Counted from the first letter of the stretch, positions 39,279-47,817 are shown. The stretch is DNA of 64,000 bases from DAIPKP01 sp964545875 (GCA_964545875.1 CAZJHH010000007.1:1-64000), one strand, 5' to 3'. Notes: generated by a model not told the origin, from the sequence alone. Made by a program: numbers and translations.

Positions 39279-40376
39279 TCAGGCGTAGCGTTTCAGAATA
39301 TCCAGAAGCACCCCATGATCCAGATTTCCTCCGGAAATAACCACCCCGATCTTCTCTCCCTCCAGAGGAACCACCTCCTCCAGAAGAGCCGCCACGCCCA
39401 CCGCCCCGGCTCCCTCCACCACCTGGTGATGCTCCCGGTGCAGCAGGGCGATGGCCTCGGCGATGGACTCCTCCCGTACCGCCCGAACTCCATGAATCTG
39501 CTTTTTTCCAAGATCCAGAAGGGTCTGGGGAATACCTCCCATGAGACCGTCCGCCAGGGAGGGTTCGTAGATCACTTTTTGCACCGTCCCGGATTCCCAT
39601 GAGGCTATCCAGGGCTGAGAGGCCACGGATTGAATGCCCCAAACCCGGATTTCCGGAACCATCCCCCGAGCTCCCAGGGCCACTCCGTTCATAAGAGCCC
39701 CTCCTCCGGCGGGAGAGAGAATCTCCTCGATCCGGGGCTGTTCAAAAAGCATCTCCAGGCCGATGCCCGCATTCGCCGCCACAAGCCAGGGGTCGTCGAA
39801 GGAGGAAAAATAGAACTTCTTCTCTTCTTCCGCAAAGGCGTGGGCCGCCTCCTCCGCCAAATCGAAGTGAGCTCCGGTAACCCGAAGATCTACCCACTCC
39901 CCTCCCCTACGGCGAATGGCTTCCTGTTTCGTCTTCGGGCAGAGCTGGGGAACGAAGACCGTGGCCTTTATACGAAGCTCCTTCGCCGCCAGAGCCACCA
40001 CCTGGCCATGATTACCGCTGGAGGTAGTCACCACGCCCCGGCTCTTTTCCTCTTCCCCAAGCCGGGACATGCGGTAAAGAGCTCCCCGGGCCTTGAAGGC
40101 ACCGCAGATCTGCTGATTTTCCCACTTCAGGTAGATCTCCTTTCCCGTGCGGCGGCTCAACACGGAGGAATATTCCAGAGGGGTGGCACGCACTCGGCAT
40201 CGTAAATAGCCATAGGCTTCCAGGGCATCTCGAAAGGTGGGAATAAAGGGCCATTGCTGCATGAGAAAATCATTTCCTTTCCGTACAAACTGAGGGGCCG
40301 CTTCCGAAGAGGCAAAACGGTCCAGGGCCACGAGAACAGAACGACTCCCCAAGCCTACTCCTTTATCAGAAAGCAT
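39279..40376 (-). CDS. PLP-dependent threonine dehydratase-like enzyme
   Basis: A 365-residue fold-type II pyridoxal-phosphate enzyme. The Schiff-base Lys is in QICGAFKARGA, the substrate/phosphate loop SSGNHGQVVA and the phosphate-binding SPAGGGALMNGVALG. It resembles catabolic threonine/serine dehydratases (threonine to 2-oxobutyrate plus ammonia) and serine racemase. There is no C-terminal ACT domain, so no isoleucine feedback, which fits amino-acid fermentation. I chose the ATG at 40376 with GGAGG four bases before it; the N-terminus is ~30 residues longer than in compact relatives. An internal ATG near FLMQQWPF is an alternative. Confidence 0.85.
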   Translation of the reverse strand: MLSDKGVGLGSRSVLVALDRFASSEAAPQFVRKGNDFLMQQWPFIPTFRDALEAYGYLRCRVRATPLEYSSVLSRRTGKEIYLKWENQQICGAFKARGALYRMSRLGEEEKSRGVVTTSSGNHGQVVALAAKELRIKATVFVPQLCPKTKQEAIRRRGGEWVDLRVTGAHFDLAEEAAHAFAEEEKKFYFSSFDDPWLVAANAGIGLEMLFEQPRIEEILSPAGGGALMNGVALGARGMVPEIRVWGIQSVASQPWIASWESGTVQKVIYEPSLADGLMGGIPQTLLDLGKKQIHGVRAVREESIAEAIALLHREHHQVVEGAGAVGVAALLEEVVPLEGEKIGVVISGGNLDHGVLLDILKRYA

Positions 40377-40634
40377 ACAACCTCCATAAGGTTTCTCCCT
40401 ACTCCCCGGAGCGACGCGGACAAAACGAAGGAAGCCCCCGGGAATTCCAAAGAACCCCGAAGAGCTTCCATAAAGGTCATGATACATCAATATCTCTCTA
40501 CGCTATATAATTCCTCTTTCAGGCTTTCCATACCCCGAACAGACCATGACGCAAACCCCCGAAAGCCATCATCCTCCCTCTCCGAAGCGTAGCCCCGGAA
40601 CATTTCTCGAAACCGCGGCAGCCATGCCTTTCGT

Positions 40635-41207
40635 CTATCCCCGGAGATATCCCAGATTTCTCAGCCGCACTCCCACCCTGCGGGCTAGAATTATCGCTCC
40701 GGCCATCTTCACCAGATCTCCCGCAATGAAGGGAACAAAGCCAATGCGGCAGACCTGAAGAAAGGAGAGCTCCTTTCCCGCCAGATAGTTAAGGTTCCAG
40801 TAGAGCCCGCCGAGCCCCAGGGCATAGAGCGCTCCGAGCCCGAGAAGGCATGCTGTGCCATAGGTCCATGCGGTGGCCTCGGTAAAAAGGGAACAGTACC
40901 GCCCCGCCGCCCAGGAGGCCCCGATAAAACCCAGAAGGAAACCGAAGGTGGGAAGAAAGATCACCCCCGGCCCGGAAGCTCCTCCCGCCAGAACTGGAAG
41001 CCCCAGAAGAGCGAGCAGCAGATAGAGCGTCTGGGAGATCGGACCCCAGAAGGGGCCCAAAAGAATTCCCGAAAGAAGCACGAAAAAGACCTGGAGTGTC
41101 AGGGGCACCAGAGGAAAGGGAATGCGTATCCAGGCCCCCACCGCGGTAAGCACCGCAAAGAGAGCCGCCAGAATCATGAATCGCCGGGTTTCGTACGATA
41201 AGGCCAC
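40635..41207 (-). CDS. bioY: Biotin transporter substrate-binding subunit BioY
   Basis: A 190-residue integral membrane protein with about six helices. The BioY core motifs are present: VPLTLQVFFVLLSGILLGPFWG, YLLLALLGLPVLAGGASGPGVIFLPTFGFLLGF and the final segment FVPFIAGDLVKM. It binds biotin and usually works with the shared ECF EcfAAT module, which is not encoded here. The start is the GTG at 41207 (VALSYETRRF) with AAAGGATC before it; the open frame further upstream overlaps the BirA box. Convergent with nothing; the PLP enzyme gene follows downstream on the same strand. Confidence 0.9.
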   Translation of the reverse strand: MALSYETRRFMILAALFAVLTAVGAWIRIPFPLVPLTLQVFFVLLSGILLGPFWGPISQTLYLLLALLGLPVLAGGASGPGVIFLPTFGFLLGFIGASWAAGRYCSLFTEATAWTYGTACLLGLGALYALGLGGLYWNLNYLAGKELSFLQVCRIGFVPFIAGDLVKMAGAIILARRVGVRLRNLGYLRG

Positions 41208-41224
41208 AAAGATCAGATCCTTTC

Positions 41225-41254
41225 TGTCAACCAGCAAAAATTTTTTAGTTGACA
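41225..41254 (-). promoter_or_regulatory. BirA operator (biotin repressor box) before bioY
   Basis: TGTCAAC-N16-GTTGACA, an exact inverted repeat matching the BirA-box layout, about 18 bases upstream of the bioY start codon and inside the likely promoter. It predicts repression when biotin is plentiful. Confidence 0.8.
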
Positions 41255-41269
41255 TAAGAATAGCATAAA

Positions 41270-41302
41270 AAAGCCTCCCTACCAAGAGCGGAGGGAGGCT
41301 TT
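41270..41302 (-). terminator. Terminator after hflKC
   Basis: AAGCCTCCCT (41271-41280) pairs with AGGGAGGCTT (41292-41301). On the minus strand it runs into TTTTTT, separating hflC from bioY. Confidence 0.8.
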
Positions 41303-41342
41303 CGAGAAGTTCCGAAAAAAGAGAATCTTCAGTTTTACACCC

Positions 41343-42227
41343 CTAGTTCTGCGTTGTTTCCGAGCTTTTTCCCAGAGGATTCATGAGATATCGCAAAACA
41401 CCTTCGGGGCCTACGATAACGGGAAGGCTTTTGAGATTCGTCTTGTAGAATTCCATGGTTTTCAGGAAGAGAAAGAGCTCTTTGCTGTTCCGGGTGGCGT
41501 TTTCGATGATATCCTGAGCTTTCTTGTCCCCTTCGCCCATGGTTTCCTGGGCGGTTTTCCGAGCGTTGGAAAGAATTTCCGTGCGGCGCCGCTCCGCCTG
41601 GGAGCGTATGGCAGTAGCCTCGGCTCGCCCCTCCGCCCGAAGCTGGGCGGCGATACGGTCTCGTTCCGCCTGCATGGATTGATAGACGGACTCTTCGTTC
41701 TCTTTAGGAAGAAAGACCCGCTTGAAGGCCACCTGATTCAATTCCAGGCCGTACTTTTCCGCCTCTTTGCGGGCGGCGGTCTCCGCATCCTTGATCACCT
41801 GGAGACGTTTGTCGCTCAGGAGATCGTCGAAGGTCATATATCCCGCCACCACCCGTACAGCGGAGTATACCGAGTCGTCCAGGCGCTGCTGGGCCGCCGC
41901 CACGGTCTTGATGCGGCGGTAGAAGGTATCCAGATCCTTGATGCGGAAAACGGCTATGGTGTCGAAGATGATGCTTTTTTTATCCGAGGTTACCACCGCC
42001 ACGGGATCCGCATCGTATTCTATGAGGCGCTTGGTGAATACCCGGGCGGCATCCATAAAGGGCACCTTCACGTGAAGTCCCGCTTCCGTGGTGGTTCGTA
42101 CGATCTTTCCCAACCGGAGCACCACCGCCTGCTGGTCCTGGCGGACCACAAAAAACATCTCGAAGGAAAGCACCAGGGCTACTCCCGCAAGAGCGAGCAG
42201 AACGATCTTCAGAATGGTCTTTTTCAT
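41343..42227 (-). CDS. hflC: HflC, SPFH-domain regulator of membrane protease
   Basis: A 294-residue protein. One N-terminal transmembrane helix (TILKIVLLALAGVALVLSFEMFFVV) is followed by a prohibitin/SPFH domain (VVRQDQQAVVLRLGKIVRTTTEAGLHVKVPFMDAARVF) and a long helical region (RAEGRAEATAIRSQAERRRTEIL). HflK and HflC form a periplasmic-side cage around FtsH hexamers and tune membrane-protein degradation. It is encoded 15 bases after hflK. The usual HflC arginine/glutamate-rich helix and the final helix are intact. Confidence 0.93.
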   Translation of the reverse strand: MKKTILKIVLLALAGVALVLSFEMFFVVRQDQQAVVLRLGKIVRTTTEAGLHVKVPFMDAARVFTKRLIEYDADPVAVVTSDKKSIIFDTIAVFRIKDLDTFYRRIKTVAAAQQRLDDSVYSAVRVVAGYMTFDDLLSDKRLQVIKDAETAARKEAEKYGLELNQVAFKRVFLPKENEESVYQSMQAERDRIAAQLRAEGRAEATAIRSQAERRRTEILSNARKTAQETMGEGDKKAQDIIENATRNSKELFLFLKTMEFYKTNLKSLPVIVGPEGVLRYLMNPLGKSSETTQN

Positions 42228-42242
42228 GGCTCTTCCTCCTCT

Positions 42243-43454
42243 CTACTGCTCGGTTTTCAGGATTTTCAGAAAATCCCCGAGATTGAGCACGTTCAGGGAA
42301 TCCTTCTCTCCCGTATCCACCACGAGAACATTCAGCTCGGGCCAGACGCTGTCCATGTTCTCCAGCCAGAGGGTGTTCATGACCAGCTCGGGATCCCTCC
42401 GATAGGCATCCCGGAGAGAAAGAATCCGGGCAGCTTCTCCTTCGGCGAGAGAGACCCGGCGATAGGCATAGGCCTCGGAATCGTTCAGAATTTTTTCTGC
42501 GGTTCCCCGGGCGGAAGAGAGAATTTCGTTCTCGTACTTCTGAGCCTCCAGTTCGAGCCGATCCTTCTCGGCCCGGGCAGAGTTCACCTCGCTGAAGGAT
42601 GCCTGGACACTCTGGGGGGGCTCCACATCCTGAAGCTGTACCGCCACTATGAAAATCCCCGTCTGAAGGGTTTCCAGCCAGGCCTGAATGCCCATGCGCG
42701 CCCGGGTCTGAATTTCTTCCTTCTTGACGGTGAGCACGTCATCGAGGCCTACACTCGCCACGACTTCCCGCATCTTGGCCTCCGCAAGATCCCGGAGCAT
42801 CTTGTTTCCCTCGTTCCCTCCGGGGAAATTGGTGAGAAAAAGTTCCGGCTCCGCCAACTGGAACTGTAATACCCAGTCGATCTCCACGATCTTGTTATCC
42901 GCCGTAAGGTACTTGGATTCCTCGGGATTATTCCGATATTTGGCGGGAGGCCCGGGATCCTCGGTACGGTATCCGAACTCCAGGCGGAAAATCTGCTCCG
43001 CCTGGATCATTACCACCTGGTCCATCAGGGGAATCTTGAAGTGAGGCCCCTGATCCCGAACGCTGACGATCTTGCCGAACCGATAGATCACACCCCGGTT
43101 TCCCGGCTGCACCATGAAAAAGGAATAGTATCCCAGGGCAAGAACGGCGAGAAGCACGATTCCCAACGCCACCAGGCGGCTCCCCCGACGGCTGACTTTC
43201 TTCCATCTCTCGGGATCCCGGGGAGGGCGGGAGGGCCGGGAGGCGGATTCCGAGGATCCTCCCTCGGTTTCCTCACCGTAGCCCTGATAATCGTCGTCAT
43301 CCCCTCCGAAGGGGTTGCTTCCCCGGGATTCGCCCTTGCCGAAAACCTGGGAAATATTGGCTACCATCTTGCGGAGTTCCCTTCCCAACGGGGTGTTCGG
43401 GCGCTTCCACGCAATAAAAACGAGAATAAGAATCAAAAGCACAAGAGTGTTCAT
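42243..43454 (-). CDS. hflK: HflK, SPFH-domain regulator of membrane protease
   Basis: A 403-residue protein. A hydrophobic N-terminus (TLVLLILILVFIAW) is followed by a Gly/Ser/Pro-rich cytoplasmic linker, then a transmembrane helix near residues 92-115 (LVALGIVLLAVLALGYYSFFMV), and the SPFH domain (VQPGNRGVIYRFGKIVSVRDQGPHFKIPLMDQV). The layout with a long low-complexity N-terminal region is typical of HflK. It leads the hflKC operon. The first short hydrophobic stretch is unusual because most HflK proteins have only one membrane segment. Confidence 0.93.
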   Translation of the reverse strand: MNTLVLLILILVFIAWKRPNTPLGRELRKMVANISQVFGKGESRGSNPFGGDDDDYQGYGEETEGGSSESASRPSRPPRDPERWKKVSRRGSRLVALGIVLLAVLALGYYSFFMVQPGNRGVIYRFGKIVSVRDQGPHFKIPLMDQVVMIQAEQIFRLEFGYRTEDPGPPAKYRNNPEESKYLTADNKIVEIDWVLQFQLAEPELFLTNFPGGNEGNKMLRDLAEAKMREVVASVGLDDVLTVKKEEIQTRARMGIQAWLETLQTGIFIVAVQLQDVEPPQSVQASFSEVNSARAEKDRLELEAQKYENEILSSARGTAEKILNDSEAYAYRRVSLAEGEAARILSLRDAYRRDPELVMNTLWLENMDSVWPELNVLVVDTGEKDSLNVLNLGDFLKILKTEQ

Positions 43455-43526
43455 ACTCCGGACTGCCTCCTTTCACATACCACACACAAAATTCTCTCCA
43501 TGGAGCACCACGATCTCATGAAGCTC

Positions 43527-45032
43527 CTATACCGCAAGAACGATCTCCTTCGCCAGTCCCCGGAACCCCTGAAGGTACTCCTTACGCTCCTTTCGCAGGG
43601 CGGAGATGATGGTGCCGTACTCCTCCCGAGACCAGTAGGTGTAAGGATCGTACTCCTTCCAATTCGACAGGGGAAGGGATTCGGGGATTTCGTATCCCAA
43701 AATGTCATCGTACCGCCATCGAAGGCTGTTTCGCAAAATGCCCTCCACACAGGCAAAGGTAACCTCCGGGGTTATGTTTGCCCCCTGAGCGCCCCCCACT
43801 CGGCCGGTGCTCAATACGTAGCACTGCATGGAGGGGTTGTCCTGCAAAATCTGGAGAATTCGGTTGCCGTTCTTCTGAGGATTGTCGATCACGAAGGGAT
43901 CAAACCCCACCACCCGCTTGGCCTGTCCAACCCGGGAAGGATCCTCCGCACTGGTGATGGTGGACTCTCCCAGCATGAAGTATGCCGCTCCCTGCTCGGG
44001 AGAAATCAGGCGTCCCACCGGAGGAAGCACATAGCGCCGCATGTTGAAAAGCACCACATCCACCCGGGGAAGATCGATGCGGTCCGAAGAGTTGGGGATG
44101 GCACTCCGGGGAACCAGAGCCCGGCCGTTGGTGCTGATGGCGTGATTGTCGAAGTTCACGTCTCCGTCGTCGTTCACCCAGACGTTTTCGAGGATCGCCT
44201 TTTTGTGCATGGCCGCCTGGAGCAGGGGCTCCTGCTTGGAGACATTATCCGTCTTGATGTAGAAATTTCGCTCCGTTCCCAGAGCCCGGCCATCCGAGAG
44301 GAGAAGATTGATATCGTCCTGGAGCACCTCCACCCCTTCGGGATCTTTCAAGCCGTGATCCGCCGTGGTGATGGTGGTTTTGCCGGTTCCCGAGAGACCG
44401 AAGACCAGAAGGCCCTTCTCGGTAAGGGTTTCCGAACCCTCCTCGCGAAGAATAACTTTCTTGCTTCCCGCATGAAGTCCCACTCCCCGCATATCCTCCC
44501 GGGCGATGTGCATGGCCATGCGAAGAGTGGCCATTTTGGTCTCCCCGTAATAATCCGTACCCAGAATGTAGGTGGCCCGCTGATGGGGAAGCACTAGAAC
44601 CTTTCGCTGATGCCATTCGGGAACCACCACGGTTACCATATCCGCATAATCCTCGTCTGCGGTGGCGTAGAAGTTCCATCCGAACATCTGGGCAATCCGG
44701 GCATACCGCCGGGTAACGTAGAGATTCGCCTGAAGAGGAAACCCCGAAGACGAGCCGATGCGGGAGGAAATACGAATCATCTGCTGCCACCGGAGATACT
44801 CCCACACCTGCTGCAGCAGGGAGAGTCTATCTTCGTCGAGATCGTACACCACCTCCGTAAAGGGGGCACTCCGGGAGCGAATTCGGGTAACGTAGAGAGA
44901 AGACTCCTGATTGTTCGGTATGGCTTCATGAGCCGCCAATCCTCGGAGTTCCTCCTCGGAAAGATCTCTCAAAATACTTCGGCACACGGGGTGCCGCAAT
45001 CGCCGCAGAAGATGTTCCGCGTCATCAAGCAT
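43527..45032 (-). CDS. pckA: Phosphoenolpyruvate carboxykinase (ATP)
   Basis: A 501-residue ATP-dependent enzyme interconverting oxaloacetate and phosphoenolpyruvate. The P-loop FGLSGTGKTT, the second nucleotide/metal motif EVLQDDINLLLSDGRA, and the substrate-binding NMRRYVLPP and GRVGG blocks fit the ATP-type family. The family usually has ~520-540 residues, so this is slightly short. In fermenters it may run in either direction, making ATP from PEP during CO2 fixation. It stands alone between hflK and yigZ on the minus strand. The N-terminus is not well conserved, so a later start cannot be excluded. Confidence 0.9.
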   Translation of the reverse strand: MLDDAEHLLRRLRHPVCRSILRDLSEEELRGLAAHEAIPNNQESSLYVTRIRSRSAPFTEVVYDLDEDRLSLLQQVWEYLRWQQMIRISSRIGSSSGFPLQANLYVTRRYARIAQMFGWNFYATADEDYADMVTVVVPEWHQRKVLVLPHQRATYILGTDYYGETKMATLRMAMHIAREDMRGVGLHAGSKKVILREEGSETLTEKGLLVFGLSGTGKTTITTADHGLKDPEGVEVLQDDINLLLSDGRALGTERNFYIKTDNVSKQEPLLQAAMHKKAILENVWVNDDGDVNFDNHAISTNGRALVPRSAIPNSSDRIDLPRVDVVLFNMRRYVLPPVGRLISPEQGAAYFMLGESTITSAEDPSRVGQAKRVVGFDPFVIDNPQKNGNRILQILQDNPSMQCYVLSTGRVGGAQGANITPEVTFACVEGILRNSLRWRYDDILGYEIPESLPLSNWKEYDPYTYWSREEYGTIISALRKERKEYLQGFRGLAKEIVLAV

Positions 45033-45132
45033 TACACATTTCTCCTTCTTTTCTGTTCGTTCGCTTGGTTTTGTCGAACCGCCTTTTCGTCTCTTCGAGA
45101 TCTTCCGAAGACCTTTTCCGGAAAACCCGACA

Positions 45133-45765
45133 TCAGGCTTTCCACTGCCAGGAAAGAACGGCTCCCTGACCTCGGAGTCCCTCCAGAAGAATTTCCGCTT
45201 CTTCTTCCAGGGAAAGCGGAACGGGGAAGAGCATTTTCACCGTGGCTCCGAACTCCTGCTCCACCAGATGTTCGGGAACCTGAAGATCCTTGAGGTGGTA
45301 GAGCAACTTCTGATGCGCATCGTACCGAACTTCCAGGGCCAGAGGCCGGGCCATCTGTTTTACCCCCACCCCCGCCACTCGGAGTGCCCCGGAAGCGCTT
45401 CCTCCGTAAGCCTCGATAAGACCCCGAACACCGAGCTTGATACCTCCGTAGTAGCGGGTCACCACTATCAGGGTATTCGTGAGCTCCTCCCGAAGAATGG
45501 CTCCGAGAATGGGTTTTCCCGCAGTCCCCGAGGGTTCTCCGTCATCGGAATAGTATTCCCGCATGCGGGGGAATCCTACCCGATAGGCCCAGCAGTTATG
45601 CGTGGCATTCCGATAGAGTTCGGAAAGCTCCCGCACCTTTTCCCGGGCCTCCTCCTCGGAACGAGCCAGGCGCACCCGGCCGATGAAGCGAGACTTTTTG
45701 ACTGTCTCCTCCACATCCACCTCTTCTTTAGGCTCTCGGAAAACGTCTTCGGGCTTACTCTTCAC
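45133..45765 (-). CDS. yigZ: YigZ/IMPACT-family protein
   Basis: A 210-residue protein of the UPF0029/IMPACT family. The signature NATHNCWAYRVG...YYSDDGEPSGTAGKPIL...TNTLIVVTRYYGGIKLGVRGLIEAYG is complete. A C-terminal DUF1949 domain follows. The activity is unproven; a link with translation or ribosomes is suggested from the eukaryotic homologue. I take the GTG at 45765, which overlaps the HIT gene end by 11 bases. Longer readings would extend into the HIT coding region. Confidence 0.9.
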   Translation of the reverse strand: MKSKPEDVFREPKEEVDVEETVKKSRFIGRVRLARSEEEAREKVRELSELYRNATHNCWAYRVGFPRMREYYSDDGEPSGTAGKPILGAILREELTNTLIVVTRYYGGIKLGVRGLIEAYGGSASGALRVAGVGVKQMARPLALEVRYDAHQKLLYHLKDLQVPEHLVEQEFGATVKMLFPVPLSLEEEAEILLEGLRGQGAVLSWQWKA

Positions 45766-46246
45766 AATTATTCCACGCCTCGTGCAAAGCCTTGTAGGTA
45801 GCCTCGATCTCCTGGGGAACCACCCGAACATCTCCGAGAACGGGCATAAAATTGGTATCTCCGTTCCAGCGAGGCACCACATGCATGTGTACGTGCCCGT
45901 CACACCCGGCTCCGGCCACCCGACCGAGGTTCATGCCCACATTGAAACCCTGGGGAGAAAAAGCCTTGCGGAGCACCCTCAAGGTTCGCTGCACCAAAAG
46001 GCCCATCTCAAGAACTTCCTCCTCTTCCAGCATATCATAGGAAGCCACATGACGATACGGCACCACCATGACATGCCCGGGGTTATAGGGGAAAATATTC
46101 AAAATCACGAAACATCGCTCCCCCCGGTGCAGTATCCTCGTGACATGGTCCTCTCCCCGGGAGGGAAAGTCGCAGAGGAAACAACCCGGAGTCTCCTCGT
46201 TTTTTTCTATGTAGGCCATTCTCCAGGGAGCGTAAATTCTCTCCAT
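45755..46246 (-). CDS. HIT-family nucleotide hydrolase/transferase
   Basis: A 163-residue protein. The histidine triad is HVHMHVVPRW, with the family N-terminus MERIYAPWRMAYIEK. A zinc-type pair is visible (GCFLCDFPSRGED). It resembles AP4A phosphorylase/HIT proteins that act on dinucleoside polyphosphates or AMP conjugates. The start is the ATG at 46246, fixed by homology of the MERxxAPWR opening; its ribosome binding site (AAAGGATG) is far upstream, so initiation is uncertain by a few codons. Confidence 0.9.
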   Translation of the reverse strand: MERIYAPWRMAYIEKNEETPGCFLCDFPSRGEDHVTRILHRGERCFVILNIFPYNPGHVMVVPYRHVASYDMLEEEEVLEMGLLVQRTLRVLRKAFSPQGFNVGMNLGRVAGAGCDGHVHMHVVPRWNGDTNFMPVLGDVRVVPQEIEATYKALHEAWNNCEE

Positions 46247-46296
46247 GCTCAGACAGACCACATCCTTTCATGCAATTTCTTCCGCTTCTCTCGGGA

Positions 46297-46312
46297 TGTT
46301 TCACGTGAAACA
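46297..46312. other. parS centromere site
   Basis: TGTTTCACGTGAAACA, perfect 16-bp ParB-binding consensus, about 0.6 kb from the parB end. Confidence 0.95.
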
Positions 46313-46393
46313 CCCAGGAAGAGCCACGGAAGTTTCTCCGCCCAGGGGGCAAGAAATTCAAAAGAGCCTCCGAAGCTTCGAAGTTTTTCAAAG

Positions 46394-46409
46394 TGTTTCA
46401 CGTGAAACA
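46394..46409. other. parS centromere site
   Basis: A second perfect TGTTTCACGTGAAACA, 97 bases from the previous one. The spacing is about nine helical turns. Confidence 0.95.
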
Positions 46410-46711
46410 TGGCAAAACCCTTTGGGAGATGTCTTCTCACCGTGACGGGAAAGTCTTCGGAAAGAACAACACGCACAAAAACGACGAGAATGCCGCCGGA
46501 AAGCCTCCAATTTCTTTGCCCCACCGCAGCACTTTCATCTCATTCGAGCTGTTGCTCCCTTCAAATTCTGCCTTGCGGGAAAGGAATTGCCTCTCTTGGG
46601 GCACACCTCAATCAGTATAGGTCATCCCGGAGAGTCGCAAATTTTCAAAGCTTCCGGAGGAGCGTCTTCGAGTAAGGGCGGAACAACCTTTCCAAACCTT
46701 TCCGTCGTCTT

Positions 46712-46921
46712 TTATTGCCTTTTACCTCTCTCTTCCCGAATGATCTTGCGGATCTCTCGAACCACGTTACAGCCTCCCAGGGCAAAAAGAAGCGTGAAAA
46801 TAGCGATACGAGAGGAAAGAGAAAATCCCCTCTCGATTAACTTAGCATTTACATAGAAGGGGAGAATTACGTGTCCTCCCACCAGCAGCGCAAGTCCCGT
46901 AATGCGCCCGAACGTTCCCAC
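46712..46921 (-). CDS. Small membrane protein downstream of parB
   Basis: A 69-residue protein with two hydrophobic segments (GRITGLALLVGGHVILPFYVNAKLI and IAIFTLLFALGGCNVVREI) and a basic tail (REIRKIIREERGKRQ). The start is the GTG at 46921 with GAGGAGG six bases before it, a strong site, so I believe it is translated. It follows parB by 17 bases and is likely in the rsmG-parA-parB operon. The family is not recognised. Confidence 0.65.
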   Translation of the reverse strand: MGTFGRITGLALLVGGHVILPFYVNAKLIERGFSLSSRIAIFTLLFALGGCNVVREIRKIIREERGKRQ

Positions 46922-46938
46922 GAAGCACCTCCTCGGTA

Positions 46939-47817
46939 TTATTTCCCGGGAAATATCTCTTCACAGGTTTTCAGGAGATGCTCCAGAAAGGCATCCCTCT
47001 CTTCGCCGCAAAGGTTCATGAGTGTGATGGTGGAGCCCTTGCGTTTTTGTTCCACCCGAATCTTGAGACCGAAACGCTCCTGCATGTTCCGCACCAGGGG
47101 GTTTTCCTGAAGGGAATCCGTTTCGGAAGAATCTTCCCGGAAAGGCTCCTGGGAGTCCGTCTTTTTGATTCTCCGTACGAGCATCTCGGTCTGGCGAACG
47201 CTCAGATCCTGATCCACGATCTTCTCCGCAAGAATCCGCATCTCCTCGGGCTCAAGCCCCAGAAGAGCTCTGCCGTGCCCTTCGTTGATGATTCCCTCCT
47301 GGATCATTTCCTGAAGCGCCGGAGGAAGCTGGAGAAGCCGTATCTTGTTGGCCACTCCCGAACGGCTCCATCCGAGAGATGTGGCGATTTCTTCCTGAGT
47401 CAGGCTTTTCTCCTCCTGAAGAGCGGCGATGCACGAAGCGATTTCGATGGGCGAAAGATCCTCCCTCTGAATGTTTTCAATGAGAGCGAGGATGCCTCTC
47501 TCTCGGGAATCCTCCACGAAATGAACGGGTATTCTTTCGAGCCCCGCAAGCTTCGCCGCTCGCCAACGCCGTTCTCCCGCTATGATTTCATGGGAGCCGT
47601 CCTCCCGGGAACATACCGCTATGGGCTGAAGCACTCCGTAGCGTTTGATGGAATCCGCCAAATCCTGAAGCGCATCCGCATCCATCTCTCTTCGAGGTTG
47701 TTCCGGGTTCGGAGAGAGGGCCTCCACCTCCAGAGAAGGAGAGGAGGGAGATGCGGAAAGATCCATCTCCGGCAGAAGGGCATCGAGCCCCTTGCCTAAT
47801 GCTCTTTTGCGAGCCAT
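46939..47817 (-). CDS. parB: Chromosome partitioning protein ParB
   Basis: A 292-residue centromere-binding CTPase. N-terminus KRALGKGLDALLPE is canonical. The CTP-binding box EIIAGERRWRAAKLAGL and ENIQREDLSPIE are intact. The helix-turn-helix LTQEEIATSLGWSRSGVANKIRLLQLP should read parS, and GHGRALLGLEPEE follows. Three perfect parS sites are in the window. The coding end overlaps a Noc-type palindrome at 46941-46954. It is a genuine ParB rather than Noc by operon context (parA directly upstream, overlapping 22 bases). Confidence 0.96.
   Translation of the reverse strand: MARKRALGKGLDALLPEMDLSASPSSPSLEVEALSPNPEQPRREMDADALQDLADSIKRYGVLQPIAVCSREDGSHEIIAGERRWRAAKLAGLERIPVHFVEDSRERGILALIENIQREDLSPIEIASCIAALQEEKSLTQEEIATSLGWSRSGVANKIRLLQLPPALQEMIQEGIINEGHGRALLGLEPEEMRILAEKIVDQDLSVRQTEMLVRRIKKTDSQEPFREDSSETDSLQENPLVRNMQERFGLKIRVEQKRKGSTITLMNLCGEERDAFLEHLLKTCEEIFPGK
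46941..46954. other. Noc-binding-site-like palindrome (copy 3), inside the parB 3' end
   Basis: ATTTCCCGGGAAAT covers the last sense codons (Phe-Pro-Gly-Lys) and touches the stop codon of parB. It shares TTATTTCCCGGGAAATATC (19 bases) with the copy at 23179. Confidence 0.6.

Larger units (their letters stand above)
46247..46711. other. Intergenic centromere region with two parS sites
   Basis: 465 bases between the HIT gene and a small membrane protein gene. Apart from the two parS sites I see no gene or RNA. Frames that read through the sites as MFHVKH are by-products of the palindrome. Confidence 0.6.

Noticed and set aside
42060..42076. TTCACGTGAAG as a fourth parS
   Set aside because: Only the central 10 bases match; it lies inside hflC coding sequence.
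46249..46524. Open frame across the two parS sites
   Set aside because: It encodes the palindrome (MFHVKH, VSRET) and has no ribosome binding site or conserved features.
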